From: Nocardia elegans NBRC 108235
GTDB taxonomy: Bacteria > Actinomycetota > Actinomycetes > Mycobacteriales > Mycobacteriaceae
Length of the DNA stretch: 64,000 bases
Direction of reading: 5' to 3'
NCBI RefSeq assembly: GCF_001612845.1
Contig: NZ_BDBF01000043.1
Location: forward strand, 1-64,000
A program made the translations under genes and the position numbers. Positions 1 through 10,904 of this stretch are shown piece by piece (the stretch's first letter is position 1; each line of letters opens with the position of its first letter). The notes beneath the pieces are model-generated. The model was not told where the DNA came from. It saw only the letters and a list, made by a program, of their open reading frames with translations, and did no database searches.

Positions 1-2837
1 CCGTATTTCTTGGCGACGTCGTTGGCGATATCGGAGAACGTCGCGGTCCCCTTGTCCGCCGCGACCACCAGATAGGTGTCATCCCCGTCGCGGCGCACCA
101 CCCGCGCCGGCGGAACCACCTCGCCGCTGGCGTGATCGACATTGTCGGTCACATCCAGCAGACCGCTGATGAAGGTGCGATAGCACTCCACTCCTTCGCC
201 CTGCAGGGCCTGGCGATCGGTTGCCGGATCGCCACTGGGCGCCGGCGGGCGTTTCACCACGAATCCGCCCTTGGCGCCGACCGGCACGATCACCGCGTTC
301 TTCACCGCCTGCGCCTTCACCAGACCCAGAATCTCGGTCCGGAAATCCTCCAGGCGATCCGACCACCGCAAACCACCACGCGCCACCGGGCCGAAACGTA
401 GATGGACGCCCTCGACCCGCGGCGAATATACGAAGATCTCGAACTGCGGCCGCGGCCGCGGGAGCTCCGAAATCGCGTGCGGCTCGACCTTCAGCGACAG
501 ATAGTCACGCGGCAACCCGTCGGCGTCGACGACGTAGTAGTTGGTACGCAGCGTGGCGGTGACGACACCGAGGATGGCACGCAGAATGCGGTCGGCATCC
601 AGGCTCACGACCTCGTTGATCCGTTCCCGTACCGCCGCACGCAGCTCGTCCGCACGGTCCGCGGAGGCCGAATCGGGATCGAACATGGCCTCGAACAGTC
701 CGACGAACAGCTGCGCGATATCCGGCGAGGCCAGCAGAACGCGAGCGATATTGGCCTGACTGTACGGAAAGTCCGCCTGCTGCAAGTACTTCGAATAGGC
801 ACGCAGAATCGACACCGACCGCCACTGCAGTCCGGCCCGCAACACCAACTCGTTGAGGGGGTCGCTTTCCGCCCGGCCGTGCCAGAGGGCGTCGAACGCC
901 TCGGTGAAGCGCTCGCGTAATCCACATTCCTGCGCGTCGAGGAGATCGAGCCGGTCGGCGGTTTCCAGCAGCTCGGCATCCATGTTGCGGTCCAACGACA
1001 TTCGCAGCAGGTCGGGTCGCGCCTGCAAACCGAAATCGTAGATCCACGCCCTCCGACCGTCGCCGAATTCGACCTCGTAGGGCCGTTCGTCGACCACCTC
1101 GACACCGAGGCTCTGCAGCAGTGGCAGCACCTGGCTCAGCGAAATACCGCTGCCGATGTACAGGGTGAATCGCCACGACCCGGGCGCGGCGTCCGGCCTG
1201 CGGTACAGATGCTGATCGATGGTCTCGCCGGCGAGGCGCTCCAGCCGCACGATGTCGGCCAGCGCCCGGGAAGGTCCGAAATCCTCCTTGTACCCGTCGG
1301 GCAGTGCGGCCGCATACCGTTGCACGACCGCGGGATCCAGCACGGTGGACCGAGCCACCTCGTCGCGCAGATGATCGTCCCAGGTGCGGCTGGCCTCGGC
1401 GAGCAGATTCTGAATCCGCAACCGGTTGGCCTCGGAGGTATCGACCCGAGTGCCCGGTTCGGGCAGATGCACGGTGAAATACACGCTGGCGAGCTCGTTT
1501 TCGGACACGCGCGCCGAGTAGTCGATCGATACGCCGCCCAACTCGCGAACCAGGATGTCCTGGATCTCGAGCCGAACCCGGGTGGTGTAGCGGTCGCGCG
1601 GCAAATACACCATGGCGGCCACGAAACGACCGTAGGAATCCTGGCGGAGGAACAGCCGCACCTGTCGACGCATGCCCACGCTGAGCACGGCGCTGGCGGT
1701 CCGCCGCATCGTGTCGATATCCGAGGAGAACAACTCGGTCCGTGGGAAGGACTGGATCACCTCGAGCATCGCCTGGCCCGAGAACGATTCGAGATCGAAT
1801 CCGCATTGTTCGATCACGGTGCGCACCCGGCGCGCGATCACCGGAATATCGAGCACATTCTCGTGCAGGGCGGCGACGGTGAACACACCGATGAACAGAT
1901 GTTCGCCGACGACCGTGCCCGAGGCGTCGGCCTCCGCGACGCCGATGAAATACGGATAGACCGAGCGGTGCACCGTCGCCGGGACCAGCCCCTGGGTGAG
2001 CATCAGCAGCGGACGTCGGCCGCCGTCGACCGGAACCTGGAAGTCGGTCCCGACGTTGGGTCGCAGGACACCGAGGCAACTGTCCGGCACGACAACGGAT
2101 TTCGCTTCCGCACCGGTCGCGGGGCGACGCTGGAAGCGGGCGTAGCCGAGGAGGGTGAAATGCCCGTCTGCCAGCCAGCGGAGCAGATGCGCGCAGTCCA
2201 CCAGGTCCGTGACCGGGTACGGCGAGGATCCCGCATCCGCCGTCCGGATCAGCTCGCGGGCGAGGCGATCCTGCACCGCCCGCATCGCTTCGGTATCGCC
2301 GATGACCTGGCGTACGTCGGTGAGCACATCGGGCACCTCGGCCTCGATGCGCTCGAGGACGTCGCGGCTCGTGGACGGATGCAGCTGCACGTGAATCCAG
2401 GATTCGCGCAAGCCGGTGACACCGTTGCCGTCGACCTCGTGCGGGGCCGCGGAATGCAGCCGCCCCTCGTCGTCGCGCATCACCTCGAAGATCGGATGGA
2501 TCACTTCGCTGACGGTGGCGCCGATCCGGGTCAGGGCCGAAGCCACCGATTCGACGAGCAGACGCATGTCGTCCGTGACCAGTTGAACCGCCGCCCCGAT
2601 GCCGCTGCCGTCGTCGGGGTGGTACACCCGCACGAGCGCCGCGCCCGGGGGACGTTGCAAGCCGAGTTCGAGATGCCTTCGGAAGACCAGCGCCGAACTT
2701 CCGGTGATCGCACAGTCCACATCGCCGGCATCCACGTGACGGAAGTACGCCGATTCGAGCGTTGCGAGTTCTCCCCGCAGCGGCTCCGGCAGACTTTCCG
2801 CCCACGCGTTACTGGACAATTCGGACGAGACCGTCAT
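1..2837 (-). CDS. gdh: NAD-specific glutamate dehydrogenase, 180-kDa class (C-terminus cut by window edge)
   Basis: Oxidatively deaminates glutamate to 2-oxoglutarate with NAD. The minus-strand frame is open from the ATG at 2837 to the window edge, about 945 codons; the family is about 1,600 residues, so the last third lies outside. The N-terminal half has the long regulatory region of this class. Late in the visible part come a stretch ending in GGLRWSDR and then GAKGGF, the conserved start of the catalytic dehydrogenase domain. A GGGAG ribosome site lies about 14 bases before the ATG. Codon use is typical of the window. The family assignment rests on the catalytic motifs and is strong; regulation is not visible. 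Confidence 0.93.
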   Translation of the reverse strand, partial: MTVSSELSSNAWAESLPEPLRGELATLESAYFRHVDAGDVDCAITGSSALVFRRHLELGLQRPPGAALVRVYHPDDGSGIGAAVQLVTDDMRLLVESVASALTRIGATVSEVIHPIFEVMRDDEGRLHSAAPHEVDGNGVTGLRESWIHVQLHPSTSRDVLERIEAEVPDVLTDVRQVIGDTEAMRAVQDRLARELIRTADAGSSPYPVTDLVDCAHLLRWLADGHFTLLGYARFQRRPATGAEAKSVVVPDSCLGVLRPNVGTDFQVPVDGGRRPLLMLTQGLVPATVHRSVYPYFIGVAEADASGTVVGEHLFIGVFTVAALHENVLDIPVIARRVRTVIEQCGFDLESFSGQAMLEVIQSFPRTELFSSDIDTMRRTASAVLSVGMRRQVRLFLRQDSYGRFVAAMVYLPRDRYTTRVRLEIQDILVRELGGVSIDYSARVSENELASVYFTVHLPEPGTRVDTSEANRLRIQNLLAEASRTWDDHLRDEVARSTVLDPAVVQRYAAALPDGYKEDFGPSRALADIVRLERLAGETIDQHLYRRPDAAPGSWRFTLYIGSGISLSQVLPLLQSLGVEVVDERPYEVEFGDGRRAWIYDFGLQARPDLLRMSLDRNMDAELLETADRLDLLDAQECGLRERFTEAFDALWHGRAESDPLNELVLRAGLQWRSVSILRAYSKYLQQADFPYSQANIARVLLASPDIAQLFVGLFEAMFDPDSASADRADELRAAVRERINEVVSLDADRILRAILGVVTATLRTNYYVVDADGLPRDYLSLKVEPHAISELPRPRPQFEIFVYSPRVEGVHLRFGPVARGGLRWSDRLEDFRTEILGLVKAQAVKNAVIVPVGAKGGFVVKRPPAPSGDPATDRQALQGEGVECYRTFISGLLDVTDNVDHASGEVVPPARVVRRDGDDTYLVVAADKGTATFSDIANDVAKKY

Positions 2838-3085
2838 TTTTTTTCGCCAACTCCCTCGGATTCGGTTCCGCAACAAAGTGACGCCGGGATCGAGAGTAGC
2901 TGGGCAGCCGAGGCGCCGGGGTGTATTCCTTCTAAACCCTCGGCGACGCTCAGCTACCTCGAACGTGCCGGTTGGTACGCCCGTGTTCGCAGCCTACGCC
3001 GAGACCCGGGTAGACCGCGATGACGTTGCGCCCCTGAGAGATTGACGCACGTCCGGGTGGTCGGTCGACTGCGCGAGCCAAAAGG

Positions 3086-4762
<1,677 letters not shown>

Positions 4763-4837
4763 GTAGGAAAGCCTATCGGTGTCGGAACCAGTGGGTCGAA
4801 ACGGAGGACCGCGCGAGCGGAGCAGAGGTAACGGTAG

Positions 4838-5347
4838 TCATCCGGCGTCGGCGGCCGCCGCGGAGACCGGCTCGACCGTAGTCGATCTCTCGCCCGTGGC
4901 GGGGCCGGACTCGCCCGGCGGCGCCTGTGGCACCGCGTCGTCCCCTTCGGGGACAACGTGTAGGTCCGGTCCGGAGTTCCGGGCGCCGCCCCGCCGCAGC
5001 ACCGGAGCGGCACAGCGGCCCAGGTCGGGCCCCAGCGCGGCGGCTCGCATCTCGAGATCGTGGCGTTGCACACCTTCCCTGGTCCGGTACTCGTTGGTGC
5101 GCAGCTGACCGTAGGCGATGATCGGATCCCCGCGACGGATGGACGCGTCGACCCCCTCCACCAGGCGGCGCCAGCATGTCACCGTCAGAAACAGGGTGCC
5201 GCTGTCCACCCAGCCGCCGGTATCGCGATCGAAGCGGCGGGCATTGCTGGCCATCCGGAAGCTGATCACCTGTTCACCACCCGGCAGGCTCCGCCGTACC
5301 GGATGTGTGACGACGGTACCGATCACGGCGGTATTCGCCTCGTACAT
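4838..5347 (-). CDS. ssb: Single-stranded DNA-binding protein (SSB/OB-fold)
   Basis: Binds single-stranded DNA during replication, repair or recombination. The 169-residue protein has an N-terminal OB-fold of about 110 residues, with the typical start MYEANTAVIGTVV, the FRMAS strand and a TVTCWRRL segment. The tail is low-complexity, acidic and proline-rich but lacks the DDDIPF-type end of housekeeping SSB. This suggests a second SSB paralogue rather than the essential copy next to rpsF/rplI. The ATG at 5347 is preceded by GGGGGAC. It sits 75 bases upstream of ettA on the same strand. Confidence 0.88.
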   Translation of the reverse strand: MYEANTAVIGTVVTHPVRRSLPGGEQVISFRMASNARRFDRDTGGWVDSGTLFLTVTCWRRLVEGVDASIRRGDPIIAYGQLRTNEYRTREGVQRHDLEMRAAALGPDLGRCAAPVLRRGGARNSGPDLHVVPEGDDAVPQAPPGESGPATGERSTTVEPVSAAAADAG

Positions 5348-5509
5348 GGTTGTCCCCCTTCGCGATTCGACTGTGCCCCCGTCCGCGGCGCCCTCGGCGG
5401 ACGTGACCTACTCAGCGTCGCCGATGCCGCGACGCCTCACCAGCCCCGGATGCGAATATGTGGACAACTCACGTGGGTGTGAACAGGCCCCGTTCCGGAG
5501 TCCACGTGG

Positions 5510-6460
5510 TCAGAGGTTGCTCACGTCCGTATTGGCGCCGCACAGCACGATCACCGGCCGCTCGCCGGGTTCCGGGACATAGGCCCCACTCTGTACTGCG
5601 GCCAGGGCGACCGCGCCCGCCGGCTCCACGACCAGACGGAATTCCCGCCACAGATATTCGCGTGCCATCGCGATCGCGTCGTCGCCCACCAGGACCGAGC
5701 CGACGCCGTAGCGAATCGCGGTATCGAGCGCGATATCGCCGATCCTGGTGGCGCCCAGCGCATCCGCCGCGATGCTGTCGACCGGCACATCGACCGGGCG
5801 CCCCGCCGACAACGCCGCGTACAGCGTCGGCGCGCCCTTGGGTTCGACGCCGATCACTCGTGACCGCGGGCCGAGCGCGATCGCGATACCGGCCATCAGG
5901 CCCCCGCCGCCGACCGCCATCAGCACCGGCGGCCGTCCGCGCACCTGACGCTCGATCTCGAGCCCCACCACACCGGCCCCGGCAACCACCGCCGGCAGAT
6001 CGTAGGCGTGCAGTTGCAGCGCGTTCCGCTCCGCGGTCACCGCGTCGGCGTGGCGTTTGGATTCGGCATAGGTCGTTCCGTGCCACAGCACTTCCGCGCC
6101 GTACCCCCACATCGCCGCGACCTTGGTGTGCGGTGCGGTTTCCGGGACGACGACGGTACAGGGGCGGCCGCGCAACGCACAGGCCAGCGCCGCGGCGATC
6201 CCCGCGTTGCCACCGGAGGCGATCACCACCGGCCGGCCGTCGTCGGCCGACTGCAGCAGCGCGTTGAGACTGCCCCGCACTTTGAACGTGCCGCCGTACT
6301 GCAGATGTTCGAGCTTCAGAGTGACCTTGACCGGCCCCTCGGGACCGGCCACCTCGGTGTGGAATACGGGCGTGACCCGCACGTCGTTACCCAGCCGCTC
6401 GCGGGCGGCCCGGATATCGGCGCGAAAAAGGCGCGGAATCTGCGCGGGCGCCTCGGTCAC
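5510..6460 (-). CDS. Serine/threonine dehydratase family PLP enzyme
   Basis: Fold-type II PLP enzyme of the threonine/serine dehydratase family, 316 residues. GTFKVRG near residue 58 holds the lysine that binds PLP; ASGGNAG near residue 81 is the phosphate/substrate loop; a GGGGLM segment near residue 188 cradles the cofactor phosphate. There is no C-terminal ACT domain, so it is not the allosteric biosynthetic IlvA type. Substrate (L-threonine, L-serine or a hydroxy-aspartate) cannot be told from sequence alone. Its start overlaps the upstream CopD-CtaG stop by four bases (ATGA), so the two are translationally coupled. Confidence 0.88.
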   Translation of the reverse strand: MTEAPAQIPRLFRADIRAARERLGNDVRVTPVFHTEVAGPEGPVKVTLKLEHLQYGGTFKVRGSLNALLQSADDGRPVVIASGGNAGIAAALACALRGRPCTVVVPETAPHTKVAAMWGYGAEVLWHGTTYAESKRHADAVTAERNALQLHAYDLPAVVAGAGVVGLEIERQVRGRPPVLMAVGGGGLMAGIAIALGPRSRVIGVEPKGAPTLYAALSAGRPVDVPVDSIAADALGATRIGDIALDTAIRYGVGSVLVGDDAIAMAREYLWREFRLVVEPAGAVALAAVQSGAYVPEPGERPVIVLCGANTDVSNL

Positions 6461-8493
6461 GGTTTCACCTCGCGGTCACGTTTGGCCAGTTCGGCGAACA
6501 TGGCGTTGTGCGCGGCGAGGGCGGCGTCGTGGTCGCGCTCGGCGGCCCGGTCGAAGCGCTTGGCCGTGCGGTTGTCGCTGCGCGACCACTGCACCAGCAG
6601 CGCCAGCATCACCAGGACCAGCGGAATCTCACCGCTGGCCCAGGCCAGCCCGCCACCGGTGCGCTGATCGCCGAGCAGATCGGTGTTCCAGCTCAATCCG
6701 AGCCCGCGATAGAACCACTCGCCCATCACCGTGGTCATGCTCATCAGCGCGACGCCGAAGAAGGCGTGGAACGGAAGCGATCCGAACACCATGCCGACCT
6801 TCGTGAGCGGCTGTACCTGGCGCGGTTTGGGGTCGATACCGAGAACGACCCAGTAGAACAGGTAGCCCGACACCAGGAAGTGCAGATTCATCGCCAGATG
6901 GGCGCCGTGCTCGCCGACCACCGCGTCGAAGATGCCGCCCAGATACAGCGCGTAGAAGCCGAGGATGAACAACGCCGCCGCGACAGCCGGCTGGGTCAGG
7001 AAACGCGAGACCGGGTTGTGTACCGCGGCCAGCACCCATTCCCGCGGCCCGGGCGGTGCGTCGCGACCAGCGGCGGGCAGGGCGCGCAGGGCCAGCAGCA
7101 CCGGGCCACCCAGTGCGAACAGCACCGGCGCGAGCATCGACAGCAGCATGTGCTGGGCCATATGCACGCTGAACATGGCCGGGGCGTACCGGCCCACCCC
7201 GGAACTCGTCGCGATCAGCAGCACCGCACAACCGCACAGCCACGCCACGGTCCGCCCCACCGGCCAGGCGTCGCCGCGTGCGCGCAAGCGCCGCACGCCC
7301 ACCAGATACAGCACCGCCAGCACAATGGCGAGCGTGCCGAACATGATGTCGAAGCGCCAGTCGAACAGGATGCGGCCGACGGTCGGCGGCCCGGCGAGGT
7401 TGTAGCCGAGTTCGACCTCCGCGGGCGAGGGCACCCGTTTGAGATCCGGCGGCGGGGTGCGGCCGAGCCCGACGGCCAGGCCGATCGTGGCCGCGAAGAT
7501 CAAGATCTCGACTCCGGCGTAACTGATCAGGGCCGAGCGGTCGCGGGGATTGTCGGCCAGCGCCGGAAGGGCGCGGCGGCGCTGGAGGAATCCGGCGACA
7601 CCGAGCAGGCAGAGTGCGACCGTCTTCGCGATCACCAACCGGCCGTAGGTGGTGGTGAACAGTTCGTCCCACGGCACCCGCACCCAGGCGTTGAGCACAC
7701 CCGACACCGCGACGACCGCGAACGCGCACGTCGCCACCAGGGAGAATCGCCGTGCGGCGAGACCGGTGTACTTTCCGCCGCGCATGGCGTAGGCGAGGAC
7801 CGCGAACAGTCCGCCGACCCACACCGCCATGCCGACCAGATGCAGGATCAGGCTGTTCGTCGCGACGTCGTGGGCGCCACCCGATGACGAATGTCCGGTC
7901 AGCGCAACCGGAATCAAGCACAACAGCGACCAGGCGAACAACACGGGCGTCCAGCCCCAACGCAAGGCCAGCCGGCAGCCGATGGCGAGCAGAATCGCCA
8001 TGATCGCGGTGGCGCGCCAGGATCCGGCGACATCGACCTTGCCGATGGCATGCCAGATCTGATCGGGCCGCACCACCGAGCGCACGGACTGGCCGGTGGT
8101 GTCCGACAGCGTCAACGGCACCAGCAGAGCCGAGGTCACCGCCCAGGCCAGCGCCGCGATCCCGGCGCGACGCAGGGCCCGGTAACCGCCGACATCGAGC
8201 AGGCCGTCGCGCTGCGGTGGGCACAGGAAGGCCGCGAACAGCAGCGACCCGACCGCGATCGCAGCCGAGAAATCGGCCACCGCCCGCACTGCGGGCAGGC
8301 CGTAGGTGGTCAGCGGGCCGGGGTCGGGAATGCCGAGCAGAGTCAGCGCCTGCGCCGCGGACAGACTCACCACGATCGGCGCGACCAACGCGGTCAGACC
8401 TACCGCCACCACCGCCAGCACCGGGAACGCCGTCGCCTCCGGCCGCACGGCCTGGGGGTCGGCTTCGACGGGCGGATCCTGCGGTGACGACAT
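6457..8493 (-). CDS. CopD-CtaG fusion: copper-resistance D domain plus cytochrome c oxidase assembly domain
   Basis: Polytopic membrane protein of 678 residues. Roughly the first 330 residues are a CopD-like copper transport domain with a HLVGMAVWVGGL helix. After a short linker, residues about 360-640 form a CtaG/caa3-type domain containing HMAQHMLLS, the histidine-rich helix of that family. The pair is expected to move copper into or across the membrane for cytochrome oxidase maturation. Such fusions are common in mycolic-acid actinobacteria. A long run of hydrophobic helices is evident throughout and the last 50 residues are cytosolic and charged. It is coupled by ATGA to the downstream dehydratase gene, which has no obvious functional tie. 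Confidence 0.9.
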   Translation of the reverse strand: MSSPQDPPVEADPQAVRPEATAFPVLAVVAVGLTALVAPIVVSLSAAQALTLLGIPDPGPLTTYGLPAVRAVADFSAAIAVGSLLFAAFLCPPQRDGLLDVGGYRALRRAGIAALAWAVTSALLVPLTLSDTTGQSVRSVVRPDQIWHAIGKVDVAGSWRATAIMAILLAIGCRLALRWGWTPVLFAWSLLCLIPVALTGHSSSGGAHDVATNSLILHLVGMAVWVGGLFAVLAYAMRGGKYTGLAARRFSLVATCAFAVVAVSGVLNAWVRVPWDELFTTTYGRLVIAKTVALCLLGVAGFLQRRRALPALADNPRDRSALISYAGVEILIFAATIGLAVGLGRTPPPDLKRVPSPAEVELGYNLAGPPTVGRILFDWRFDIMFGTLAIVLAVLYLVGVRRLRARGDAWPVGRTVAWLCGCAVLLIATSSGVGRYAPAMFSVHMAQHMLLSMLAPVLFALGGPVLLALRALPAAGRDAPPGPREWVLAAVHNPVSRFLTQPAVAAALFILGFYALYLGGIFDAVVGEHGAHLAMNLHFLVSGYLFYWVVLGIDPKPRQVQPLTKVGMVFGSLPFHAFFGVALMSMTTVMGEWFYRGLGLSWNTDLLGDQRTGGGLAWASGEIPLVLVMLALLVQWSRSDNRTAKRFDRAAERDHDAALAAHNAMFAELAKRDREVKP

Positions 8494-8675
8494 ACTATTC
8501 AGCGTAGTTGGCGGCCCACCTCACAGCCTTCCCGGCCCGAATCCACCCCGCTCGCTGTGACGAGGCCGACAGTCGTCCACGGCGTTGTCGATGACCAGCA
8601 CCGATCTGGACGCTCGCTATAATCAACTCGCTGGACACGCTGCCCCAAACCGGGCATGGTGTTTGGTACTGCCAT

Positions 8676-8749
8676 GCCTCCGTAGCTCAGTTGGATAGAG
8701 CAAGGGCCTTCTAATCCCTAGGTCGCAGGTTCGATTCCTGCCGGGGGCG
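8676..8749 (+). tRNA. tRNA-Arg (anticodon TCT)
   Basis: The cloverleaf folds with a 7-bp acceptor GCCTCCG/CGGGGGC (one T-G pair), D-stem GCTC/GAGC, anticodon loop CTTCTAA giving TCT, and T-arm GCAGG-TTCGATT-CCTGC. The last pair of the anticodon stem is a C-T mismatch. No CCA is encoded. Confidence 0.95.
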
Positions 8750-9077
8750 CTTCGCCAGTCTGACCTGCGTATATTCCGGGTTGGACTGTGGTTACCCACT
8801 CGCTTCAACGGCTAAACACACAAGAATTTCGCGGAAGTTTCGGTCGCGGGGCGAGCCTCGCATGTCGTCGGGCAGTCACCACCGCCTCCCGCTCCCCCAA
8901 GTCTCCGGCCCCCCGTCGGCCTGTGCGTCCCGCCGGGAAAGCGTGCGTTAGCCAGCCAGTCGATCGATCGGTGTTTCAGGCAGGTATCGGCCGCTCTGTT
9001 CCGGTTTCCCACCGGATGCCAGCTGATAGCCTTCCCTCTAGTTGTCGCCGGGCGTTCCACTCGTGGAAGGGGGTGGC
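8750..9077. other. Gene-free spacer between tRNA-Arg and the GH15 gene
   Basis: About 330 bases with no convincing reading frame, RNA or terminator hairpin. It presumably holds the promoter of the downstream GH15-zwf-gntK operon, but I see no clear -35/-10 pair. Confidence 0.4.
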
Positions 9078-10904
9078 GTGCACGATCCCGATCCACCGTT
9101 CCGGCCGATCCCCCGGAGCGACGGGTATCGCCCGCTGGAGGACTACGGTCTGATCGGAGACGGTACGACGGCCGCGCTGGTCGGGATGGACGGTTCGATC
9201 CCGTGGCTGTGCCTGCCGCGCTTCGACGCCCAACCGTTGTTCTGCGGGCTGCTCGACCATGCCCACGGCGGCCACTTCACCGTCGCGCCGGCCGATCCTT
9301 TGGAAGGGCGCCAGCGCTATCAGCCGGACACCGGCGTGCTGGAAACCGAATTGCGCAGCGCCACCGGCGTTCTCCGGGTGACCGACGCCATGGTGGTGCG
9401 CCCCGGCTCGGATCTCGGCGACGACGCGCCCGCCGATCGCTCGGAACTGGTTCGCTCCGCGATCGTCGTCAGCGGGCACGTCCGGGTGGCGGTGGAGATC
9501 GCGCCGCAGGGAGGTGCGCAGTTGCGGCCGGTGCTCAGCGGGCTGGAGATCCGGGTCGCCTCGCAACCGAACCTGCGGCTGCATCTGCGCGCCGACCGGC
9601 CGCTGGACGGCGTGCACACCACCTTCGACCTGGTCCAGGGCGAGCGACTGGAGCTCGTGCTGTCGTGGGGACGCTTTCACCGTCACCATCGCTTCGACGC
9701 CGCGGCGATGCTGCGCCACACCGCCGACGCCTGGCGATCGTGGATGCGGACGTGCGTCTACGACGGTCCCGAGCAGGCACTGGTCCGGCGCTCCGCGATC
9801 ACGCTCAAACTCTGCGACCACTGGGTGAGCGGATCCGTCGTGGCGGCACCCACCTCGTCGCTGCCGGCGCCCATCGGCGGCGTCCGCAACTGGGACTATC
9901 GCTACGTCTGGATCCGCGACGCGTCGTATGCCGTCTATGCCCTGCGCCGCATCGGGTTCCGTAACGAGGCCGACGCCTTCCTGGGCTGGGTGCTCGACGC
10001 GTTCGAGCGCAGCGGCGAGCCACGCATCATGTACGACATCGACGGCGATCCGGTTCCGGACGAGATGGTGGACACCGGCCTGGAGGGCTACCGCGGAAGC
10101 GGGCCGGTGCGCTGGGGCAACGGAGCCACCGACCAGCGTCAGCACGACGTCTACGGCGAGATCCTCGACTGCGCCGACCAATGGCTGCGCACCGGCGGTG
10201 AGTTGCAGCCGCTGCTGTGGTCGAACCTGTCCGATCTGGCGGAGGCCGCGGGCCGATCGTGGCAGGAGCCGGACCAGGGCATCTGGGAAGTGCGCAGCCC
10301 GGGCCGGGTTTTCACCTATTCCGCGGCGCTGTGCCAGGTGGCACTGCACCGCGCCGCGTCGATCGGGGAACGATTCGACCTGCCCGGTCCCGTCGCGATG
10401 TGGCGCAGCACCGCGAACGAGATCCGCGAGGCGATCCTCAAGAACTCGTGGGACGAGCGGGCCCACACCCTCAGCGCCCATCTGGACGGTGGCGGCGAGT
10501 TGGATGCGAGTTTGCTGGCGCTGCCGCTGCGCCGCGTCGTGCCCGCCGATCATCCACGTATGACGGCGACGACCGCGGCGGTGGCCGATCGGCTGGGCGC
10601 CGGCGACGGACTGCTGTATCGCTACCTGCACGACGAATCACCGGACGGCCTGCCCGGCAACGAGGGCGCGTTCGTCCTGTGCAGTTTCTGGATGGTCGAC
10701 AACCTCACCGCGCAGGGACGGCTCGAGGACGCCGAGCGGCTCTACACCTCCCTGTGCGCCCGCGCGAGCACCGTCGGCCTGCTCGCGGAGCAGATCGACC
10801 CGACGACCGGCACGTTCATGGGTAATTTTCCGCAGGCGTTCAGTCATATCGGCATCATTTCCAGCGGGGTGAAACTCGCGCGAGCGAAGGCGGGTGCGCC
10901 ATGA
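9078..10904 (+). CDS. Glycoside hydrolase family 15 protein (glucoamylase/trehalase-like)
   Basis: About 608 residues. An N-terminal beta-sandwich domain (LEDYGLIGDGTTAALVGMDGSIPWLCLPRFD) is followed by an (alpha/alpha)6 barrel beginning near residue 265 with GGVRNWDYRYVWIRDASY, the GH15 signature. NEGAFVLCSFW near the C-terminus fits the second catalytic region. Actinobacterial members include trehalases and glucan-releasing enzymes; substrate is not certain. The GTG at 9078 is chosen over the ATG at 9042 because GGAAGGGGG lies five bases upstream of it. The stop overlaps the zwf start by four bases. With zwf and gluconokinase it forms a glucose-to-6-phosphogluconate operon. Confidence 0.9.
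   Translation: MHDPDPPFRPIPRSDGYRPLEDYGLIGDGTTAALVGMDGSIPWLCLPRFDAQPLFCGLLDHAHGGHFTVAPADPLEGRQRYQPDTGVLETELRSATGVLRVTDAMVVRPGSDLGDDAPADRSELVRSAIVVSGHVRVAVEIAPQGGAQLRPVLSGLEIRVASQPNLRLHLRADRPLDGVHTTFDLVQGERLELVLSWGRFHRHHRFDAAAMLRHTADAWRSWMRTCVYDGPEQALVRRSAITLKLCDHWVSGSVVAAPTSSLPAPIGGVRNWDYRYVWIRDASYAVYALRRIGFRNEADAFLGWVLDAFERSGEPRIMYDIDGDPVPDEMVDTGLEGYRGSGPVRWGNGATDQRQHDVYGEILDCADQWLRTGGELQPLLWSNLSDLAEAAGRSWQEPDQGIWEVRSPGRVFTYSAALCQVALHRAASIGERFDLPGPVAMWRSTANEIREAILKNSWDERAHTLSAHLDGGGELDASLLALPLRRVVPADHPRMTATTAAVADRLGAGDGLLYRYLHDESPDGLPGNEGAFVLCSFWMVDNLTAQGRLEDAERLYTSLCARASTVGLLAEQIDPTTGTFMGNFPQAFSHIGIISSGVKLARAKAGAP

Noticed and set aside
1209..3023. Long plus-strand open frame (604 codons)
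   Set aside because: Antisense to the NAD-glutamate dehydrogenase gene; Arg/Gly/His-rich product is a by-product of high third-position GC.
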